From Alkalihalobacterium sp048323755 (lineage in GTDB: Bacteria; Bacillota; Bacilli; Bacillales; Bacillaceae_F): DNA of 64,000 bases. The notes beneath the pieces were generated by a model. The model was not told the origin of the DNA. It worked only from the letters and a program-made list of their open reading frames with translations, and ran no database searches. The stretch's first letter is position 1. Every line of letters begins with the position of its first letter. Shown here piece by piece: positions 60,223 to 64,000 of this stretch. The stretch covers positions 1-64,000 of the forward strand of contig NZ_JBLWFS010000003.1 of assembly GCF_048323755.1 (NCBI RefSeq), given 5' to 3'. The position numbers and the translations under genes were made by a program.

Positions 60223-60681
60223 ATGAAAAAAATCATAACTTATCTATTTATTAGTTTAGCCATAACATTTTTAATTACTGGATGTGGTAATGGTGAAGAA
60301 GAGACATTCGTTCCAGCTTCAGAAGAATTAAAACAATCAGCTATTGAATTTGTTAATCATTATAAACAAGATATGGTCTTTCATGTAAATGAAGGGAATT
60401 TTAGTGAATTGGAACCATATCTAATTCCAAACTCGACATTTTATCATTTAATAAGACGCCATGTGAATGATCTTCAACAAGAAGGAAGTACTTTAACATT
60501 AATTGAACATACTGTAGGTGATGTTCTCGACAATGAACAAGGAGTTCTTCTAGCTCATGTATATGAAGTAACAGAAAAGACCGACCGCCGCGGTGAAAAA
60601 ACGACTGAAGAGATGAACATTGTGTATGAGTTAGTAGAGTATAATGAGAGCTTTAGAATTTTATCAATTATGAAAAGATAA
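60223..60681 (+). CDS. Small lipoprotein, NTF2-like
   Basis: A 152 aa lipoprotein with lipobox LITGC (Cys21). The mature part (SAIEFVNHYKQDMVFHVNEG, LEPYLIPNSTFYHLIRRHVN) resembles the NTF2-like C-terminal domain of TcaA-type proteins. ATG at 60223 follows AAAAGGAG. Probably membrane-anchored on the outside of the cell. The function is unknown. A GC-rich terminator follows directly. Confidence 0.7.
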   Translation: MKKIITYLFISLAITFLITGCGNGEEETFVPASEELKQSAIEFVNHYKQDMVFHVNEGNFSELEPYLIPNSTFYHLIRRHVNDLQQEGSTLTLIEHTVGDVLDNEQGVLLAHVYEVTEKTDRRGEKTTEEMNIVYELVEYNESFRILSIMKR

Positions 60682-60683
60682 AA

Positions 60684-60713
60684 AGGAGGGGAATGTTCCC
60701 CTCCTTTTTATTA
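60684..60713. terminator. Terminator between the lipoprotein and yugN-like genes
   Basis: AAAGGAGGGGA pairs with TCCCCTCCTTT over ATGT, with T and A runs either side. Confidence 0.88.
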
Positions 60714-61061
60714 TTTTCCTAATTTCTCACTAAATAGTTGTAGCTTTTTATTACATTTATCTACAATATTTTTCGGGAAATCTTCATCATACTCGACACC
60801 ATGTGGATAATAATGTTTACCAAGAATTGGTGTAAGTAGTTTTACTTTCGCGTCAGGTGACGGGATATCCCCTTCAATTGCGTATGCAGGGACTCTTAAA
60901 TAATATGTAACATTTGTTTCATGTGTTTCGATTTTATAATCGAAAGTGACTCGCTCGTAATCCCATTGGCCTGCATGTACTAAACCAGCAGATTCTGCTG
61001 CGAACTGTAGCGTTGAAAATTTTATTTCTTTTCCTTCAAACTGTAAGTTTTCGAATTTCAT
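60711..61061 (-). CDS. YugN-like family protein
   Basis: A 116 aa soluble protein resembling the YugN-like family: MKFENLQFEGKEIKFSTLQF at the start, HAGQWDYERVTFDYKIETHE, and YYLRVPAYAIEGDIPSPDAK. The function is unknown. ATG at 61061 has TAGGAGGG upstream. In B. subtilis yugN lies in another region, so its position here may be an insertion or a paralogue. Confidence 0.68.
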   Translation of the reverse strand: MKFENLQFEGKEIKFSTLQFAAESAGLVHAGQWDYERVTFDYKIETHETNVTYYLRVPAYAIEGDIPSPDAKVKLLTPILGKHYYPHGVEYDEDFPKNIVDKCNKKLQLFSEKLGK

Positions 61062-61235
61062 TATATTCCCTCCTAGACAAATACCCTATACTTAACTAAT
61101 CATAGTACGAAAAGACCGAAGATGCAACGAATATTGTTGAATATTTCATGAAAGAAATGATTTATTAGCAAATCGTATGCTTCCATTTTTATTGGGTAAA
61201 CTATTGCTTGATATTCTGAAAAGGAGGCCTGCCTG

Positions 61236-61664
61236 ATGGAACACTTAAGAGATATTATGACTACTGATGTAGAATATTGTACTCCAGTTGACAATGTATT
61301 TGAAGTGGCAGTTAAAATGAAGCAAGAAGATTGTGGTGCAATCCCAATTTGTGAAAATGGTCAATTACTTGGAATGATTACAGACCGTGATATTGTTATT
61401 CGTGGTGTAGCGGAAAAACGCCCGAACTCAACACAAGTAACAGAAATTATGAGTGAAAAGTTAATTACAGCTACTCCAGATATGACAGTTGATGATGCTG
61501 CTAAAATGATGGCTGAAAAGCAAATCCGTCGATTACCAATAGTAGATAATAATAAGCTAGTTGGTATTGTCGCTTTAGGTGATATTGCTGTCCACAGAGG
61601 TACAATGGATGAAGCTAGTTTTGCACTTAGTGAAATTTCTGAAAGTCCAGAAGTTCACCATTAA
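61236..61664 (+). CDS. ylbB: CBS domain pair protein (YlbB)
   Basis: A 142 aa protein consisting of two CBS domains (about 1-60 and 68-125), each with the GMITDRDI- or GIVALGDI-like end strand, so it should bind adenosine nucleotides as a dimer. There is no enzyme domain. ATG at 61236 follows AAAAGGAGGCC. It precedes the ylbC homologue, as in B. subtilis. Target unknown. Confidence 0.88.
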   Translation: MEHLRDIMTTDVEYCTPVDNVFEVAVKMKQEDCGAIPICENGQLLGMITDRDIVIRGVAEKRPNSTQVTEIMSEKLITATPDMTVDDAAKMMAEKQIRRLPIVDNNKLVGIVALGDIAVHRGTMDEASFALSEISESPEVHH

Positions 61665-61684
61665 GATAAAAGTAATTTATCGAT

Positions 61685-61716
61685 AAGGGCATCCCTTTTT
61701 AGGGTTGCTCTTTTTA
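61685..61716 (+). terminator. Terminator of ylbB
   Basis: AAGGGCATCCCT pairs with AGGGTTGCTCTT with a few GT or mismatched pairs, followed by TTTT. Confidence 0.7.
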
Positions 61717-61882
61717 AATGTAAGCTGCTTCCTCGTTGACATAAAGCTCGTTAGATTGTTAACATTTTATTTACTGCTTTACTTTATATATGAATTAAAT
61801 CGCAGCATTCATGCATAAATTAGCAGGATTATCGCATAGAACAGAGAAAATGATATGTACAATAAAACAGGGAGAGGATTAA

Positions 61883-62980
61883 ATGAAAAGGTTAGGCTGT
61901 GGCCTATTTATTTTTTTAGGTATCCTTATAATCATTCTTTTTGAATATTTTCCAGATGAGTTTTCAGCTATGTTATCAAAAGTAAATGTCCCTGCACCAA
62001 CCATTGAAGATCGTGAAGAAACAGAACGTGAGCAGATATCTTCAGATGTTGAAGTAGAAGAGGGGCGAGAGTTTCCTTTATCAATAGATGAGGGACTACA
62101 CGGTCTAATTGGAGAATCCTCTAGTATTATTGAAACTCAATTTGGAAGCCCAGACCGCATAGACCCTACTTCCTATGGTTATGATTGGTGGATCTATAAT
62201 GAAGACAGTGACGGTTATCTTCAAGTAGGAGTAGAACGGGAGCAAGTCGTCACTATCTTTGCTATGGATGTAGGGGAAGTGTCCAAACCTTTCGTATCAG
62301 GTAAATCCTATGAACAAATAGCTGCTGCGCACCCGTTTTCTGAAAATGTATCAGTGAATAATGGATCTGGTTCATATCGATTTGATTTAACTGAAGGAGA
62401 ATTACTGAGTCGTCCCCTCATTCAAATAGATGAAGGTACTTGGATCCAGCTCTATTTTGATACGTTCACAAGTAGGCTCTCAAGTGTCAGGTATTTATCT
62501 GATGATATATTATTAAAGCAGAGACCCTATTCTGTTACTTATCGTGGAGAATTACCACTAGAAAAAGAGCTTTCAAAGGAAGAATGGAGAGAGATTGAAG
62601 TAGGTGCGGAATTGCAAATTTTGGATATTACCAATGTAATAAGAATTAGACACAATCTTCCTATGTTAACGTGGGCTACCGAAGTTTCAAAAGTGGCTTA
62701 TGGACATAGTAAAGATATGTCTCAAAATCATTATTTCTCTCATACCTCACCTACTTACGGCGAGTTAAAAGATCGATTGGAGCGTGAAGATGTCTCCTTT
62801 TACTTTGCAGGAGAAAACATTGCTGCGCAGTATGTAGATAGCATTGAAGCGGTTGAAGGCTGGTTAAACAGTGAAGGACATCGAGTGAATTTATTGAATG
62901 AGGAGTTTACACATTTAGGTGTGGGAGTGTATGAAAGATACTACACACAAAACTTTATGACACCATGGGCAATACATTAG
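61883..62980 (+). CDS. ylbC: CAP/SCP domain protein (YlbC)
   Basis: A 365 aa protein with one N-terminal membrane helix (about 5-23), a CAP-associated N-terminal domain (about 65-220) and a CAP/SCP domain (about 245-360). The CAP signatures are VAYGHSKDMSQNHYFSHTSP, FAGENIAA and EGWLNSEGHRVNLL. It is exported and membrane-tethered. The role is unknown, though CAP proteins are often linked to the wall or spore surface. ATG at 61883 follows AGGGAGAGG. Confidence 0.9.
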   Translation: MKRLGCGLFIFLGILIIILFEYFPDEFSAMLSKVNVPAPTIEDREETEREQISSDVEVEEGREFPLSIDEGLHGLIGESSSIIETQFGSPDRIDPTSYGYDWWIYNEDSDGYLQVGVEREQVVTIFAMDVGEVSKPFVSGKSYEQIAAAHPFSENVSVNNGSGSYRFDLTEGELLSRPLIQIDEGTWIQLYFDTFTSRLSSVRYLSDDILLKQRPYSVTYRGELPLEKELSKEEWREIEVGAELQILDITNVIRIRHNLPMLTWATEVSKVAYGHSKDMSQNHYFSHTSPTYGELKDRLEREDVSFYFAGENIAAQYVDSIEAVEGWLNSEGHRVNLLNEEFTHLGVGVYERYYTQNFMTPWAIH

Positions 62981-63097
62981 TGTTTTTTATTTTTAAAATT
63001 AAGCTATCATTAATTAGTTCTAAACTAGCTACCTGGAACATTTACTATAGTAACACCTCACAAACATCATAAAGATAAAACGTCGAAGGAGGAGTGA

Positions 63098-63325
63098 ATG
63101 AAAAATCCAGGGTTAGCTGCAGTGTTAAGTTTTTTCTTTGCTGGTTTGGGGCAGATATACAATGGTGAAATTGCAAAAGGGATTGCATTTATTATTGCTT
63201 ACTTTATTTCTGGATTATTAATGTTAGTTCTTATAGGATTTATTACAACACCTATACTTTGGATATGGGGAATGGTAGATGCTTATCGATCCGCAGAACG
63301 AATGAATGCAGGCCATACGGAATAA
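63098..63325 (+). CDS. TM2-like small membrane protein
   Basis: A 75 aa protein with two helices joined by a short loop: LAAVLSFFFAGLGQIYNGEI, then IAFIIAYFISGLLMLVLIGF and a third hydrophobic stretch ending WGMVDAYRSAER. The pattern FAGLGQIYNGE with a downstream WGMVDAYR is that of TM2/DUF5683-like proteins. ATG at 63098 follows AAGGAGGAG. Function unknown. Confidence 0.75.
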   Translation: MKNPGLAAVLSFFFAGLGQIYNGEIAKGIAFIIAYFISGLLMLVLIGFITTPILWIWGMVDAYRSAERMNAGHTE

Positions 63326-63388
63326 TAAAAGACATGGCTGACTAGTTACGCGGTTCAGTTTGCGAGGAGATTTTTAAGTAGTATACAA

Positions 63389-63434
63389 AAGAGGGGTGCA
63401 GATCACATTATGATGATTAGCACCTCTCTTTTTA
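63389..63434. terminator. Terminator between convergent genes
   Basis: AGAGGGGTGC pairs with GCACCTCTCT over about 20 bases, then TTTTT. It could serve both the TM2-like gene and the gene ending at 63442. Confidence 0.7.
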
Positions 63435-63441
63435 TGCATAA

Positions 63442-63798
63442 CTAATCTTTTAACACTCGGTTAGCTAGAAACGTTTTACGATCCCACTGGCCGTAACATT
63501 TAATTTGATCATTTGTTAAAAACTTGAATGGGACGCTGTCTGTTTCCGCTGGTTTTTCAAAAATAACTTTGATAACCTTTTGATCTTTTTTTAAGAATAA
63601 TTGAATATGCCATATGTAACGGTGTTGATAAAACCTCTTTTTTTCTACAAAGTATCTTTCTAATTTCCCAGAAATGATTAGTTGCTCCTTAATCTCACCA
63701 ACTTCTTTCCACTTCTTTTCGTAAGATGCATTGTTTCTCTTTACTATAATATAAAAAACAAAAAACAGGATAGGTATTACAATAGCAGCAACCAACAA
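63442..63798 (-). CDS. Membrane-anchored small protein, unknown
   Basis: A 118 aa protein with one N-terminal helix (VAAIVIPILFFVFYIIV, about 3-20) and a basic, soluble C-terminal part (KKWKEVGEIKEQLIISGKLE, then HIQLFLKKDQKVIKVIFEKP). I do not recognise a family. The start is TTG at 63798 (or the next TTG) with AAAGGAGGG upstream. It lies just downstream of the thioesterase gene on the same strand, separated by only about 20 bp, so the two are probably co-transcribed. Confidence 0.7.
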   Translation of the reverse strand: MLVAAIVIPILFFVFYIIVKRNNASYEKKWKEVGEIKEQLIISGKLERYFVEKKRFYQHRYIWHIQLFLKKDQKVIKVIFEKPAETDSVPFKFLTNDQIKCYGQWDRKTFLANRVLKD

Positions 63799-63819
63799 AC
63801 TATCCCTCCTTTCTAATTA

Positions 63820-64000
63820 TTATGAAAGAGGAATGGCAAAAAATGTTCCTGAACCAGTAGCGATTAATTTATTTTCATCATTATAAACTTTAGCCTCAGA
63901 AAAACTCAGTTGTTTTCCTTGGTGCAATATCGTTGCTATACAACGTAAATGTTTTCCACGGCCAGGTTGAATATAATTTACTTTTAACTCAGCCGTTACG
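63820..64000 (-). CDS. PaaI-type thioesterase, C-terminal part (runs off the window)
   Basis: Sixty codons of the C-terminal end are visible, the stop being TAA at 63822-63820. The peptide begins VTAELKVNYIQPGRGKHLRC and continues with SFSEAKVYNDENKLIATGSG, ending FFAIPLS. This is the last half of a hotdog fold as found in PaaI/YdiI-type acyl-CoA thioesterases. The start is beyond 64000. The substrate is unknown. Confidence 0.75.
   Translation of the reverse strand, partial: VTAELKVNYIQPGRGKHLRCIATILHQGKQLSFSEAKVYNDENKLIATGSGTFFAIPLS

Overview
The window comes from a low-GC, endospore-forming member of the Bacillaceae. Spore genes are present: a GerA-type germinant receptor operon, CotX/CotW-like coat proteins, YjcZ and YtvI. 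There are also several lipoproteins with clear lipoboxes, strong GGAGG ribosome binding sites and frequent TTG/GTG starts. Gene order closely follows the Bacillus subtilis ykuS-ykuV, ktrC-rnjA-rpoY, ykrA-defB-ykyA-pdhABCD-slp-SR1-speA, yktABC, typA-ylaHI-phoH2-glsA-ylaN-pycA and ctaABCDEF-ylbBC backbone. The window is therefore mostly ordinary chromosomal core with accessory insertions between the conserved genes.

Layout. 0-4 kb: the end of an IS3-type insertion sequence, then a tricistronic germinant receptor (A, B and C subunits). 4-11.8 kb: YkuS, a manganese catalase, coat proteins, a small-conductance mechanosensitive channel, the YkuU peroxiredoxin and YkuV thiol oxidoreductase pair, a zinc amidase with three peptidoglycan-binding repeats and a KtrC potassium-channel regulator. 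11.8-16.9 kb: rpoY-rnjA on the minus strand, a HAD phosphatase, peptide deformylase, YjcZ and the YkyA lipoprotein. 17.6-22.6 kb: the pyruvate dehydrogenase complex. 22.6-32 kb: transporters, lipoproteins, an SR1-type dual-function small RNA and arginine decarboxylase. 32-45 kb: the yktA to ylaN series including BipA/TypA, PIN-PhoH ATPase and glutaminase. 45-51.4 kb: pyruvate carboxylase, photolyase and an Eis-like acetyltransferase. 51.7-58.5 kb: heme A/O synthesis and the caa3 cytochrome oxidase operon. 58.6-64 kb: YtvI, small lipoproteins, a CBS protein, a CAP-domain protein and the end of a thioesterase gene.

The genes connect in metabolism. PDH and PycA partition pyruvate. SR1 and its peptide SR1P link sugar status to arginine metabolism and GapA beside speA. 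CtaA/CtaB supply heme A to the caa3 oxidase, with a CtaM-like (DUF420) protein where B. subtilis has ctaG. Most of the unexplained signal lies between genes. Three unrelated families of structured dispersed repeats occupy the intergenic gaps. One is a roughly 100-190 bp element whose two full copies both fold as a closed outer stem carrying three hairpins. A second is a MITE-like element with long imperfect terminal inverted repeats. The third is a GC-rich repeat of about 160 bp, clustered three times near 39.7-40.1 kb. No tRNA, rRNA, CRISPR array, prophage or defence cluster was seen.
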